From assembly GCA_014297435.1 (NCBI GenBank), contig JACOQA010000004.1, positions 94,043 through 140,179 of the forward strand: 46,137 nucleotides of DNA, in the 5' to 3' direction. Within the stretch, counting starts at the first letter, position 1; each line of letters starts with the position of its first letter. Of this stretch, positions 46,088 through 46,137 are shown one piece after another. Under the pieces are notes generated by a model. The model had not been told where the DNA came from, did no database searches, and saw only the letters and a program-made list of their open reading frames with translations. The DNA comes from Candidatus Nanohaloarchaea archaeon (GTDB taxonomy: Archaea; Nanohalarchaeota; Nanosalinia; Nanosalinales; Nanosalinaceae). Both the position numbers and the translations under genes were made by a program.

Positions 46088-46137
46088 AGTGGTGGTTGGG
46101 TTGTAGAAAGCTATAAAATTAACCGACACTTCAATAT

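Noticed and set aside
1-46137. CRISPR array, rRNA genes, insertion sequences, prophage
   Set aside because: No regularly spaced direct repeats, rRNA segments, transposase-like proteins or structural phage proteins were seen; the only mobile element is the intein.

Overview
The window looks archaeal and probably comes from a nanohaloarchaeon (DPANN) or a similar small-genome halophile. Archaeal information-processing genes are densely packed: TFB, TBP, histone, aIF5A, aIF2-beta, MCM, Orc1/Cdc6, Nob1, LSm, L15e, L37e, S8e, two RNase P proteins, class I CCA-adding enzyme, archaeal adenylate kinase and Elp3. Most proteins are strongly acidic (Asp/Glu rich), as in salt-in halophiles, while base composition is only moderate (mid-40s %G+C by eye, not computed). 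Genes are tightly packed, often overlap at their ends, and many have a TATA-like box about 25-28 bp before the start codon, which implies leaderless mRNAs. Genus-level assignment is inference.

Layout. 1-3.6 kb: tail of Trm1, an acidic hypothetical, TFB (-), an AI-2E family membrane protein and Nob1 (-). 3.7-7.5 kb: histone-aIF5A, Cca-AdkA, a membrane protein and a small hypothetical. 7.5-12 kb: hypothetical, Elp3 (-), S49 peptidase, TrmB-type regulator (-), nitroreductase (-). 12-15.8 kb: ATP-dependent DNA ligase split by an intein with a LAGLIDADG endonuclease, a membrane C2H2 zinc-finger protein and an ITPase. 15.9-18.4 kb: L15e, Rpp30-Pop5 and TBP. 18.4-23 kb: Nudix, PCD, MCM, RPA-like OB protein, secreted nuclease, aIF2-beta. 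23-28.4 kb: small acidic proteins, endonuclease III (-), a Vms1-like protein (-), single OB-fold protein, DRG GTPase and Orc1/Cdc6. 28.4-31.2 kb: small ORFs including a 36-codon gene, S8e (-), LSm-L37e-hypothetical, tRNA-Lys(TTT), a membrane protein and tRNA-Ile(GAT). 31.2-38.9 kb: unknown genes, ROK kinase, glutaredoxin-like protein, Nudix, then a GTPase/DUF2073/zinc-ribbon/membrane operon resembling the ArvABC vesicle cluster, an amphi-Trp-like protein and two overlapping disordered proteins. 39-46.1 kb: short class I aaRS-like protein, tandem cationic mini-ORFs, a gene interrupted by TAA, a nuclease/AbrB-like protein, PiT phosphate transporter and a PadR-TRASH regulator.

The genes cover tRNA maturation (Trm1, Cca, RNase P proteins, Elp3), rRNA maturation (Nob1), basal transcription (TFB, TBP) and replication (Orc1/Cdc6, MCM, OB proteins, ligase). 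Most intriguing observations: four divergent gene pairs with exactly 53 bp between start codons and one with 52 bp, most with one TATA-like element at the midpoint; an intein next to the ligase active-site lysine motif; an endonuclease III whose last cluster cysteine lies one base out of frame; and a pair of hydrophobic, very basic mini-ORFs in an otherwise acidic proteome. I found no rRNA, CRISPR array or insertion sequence.
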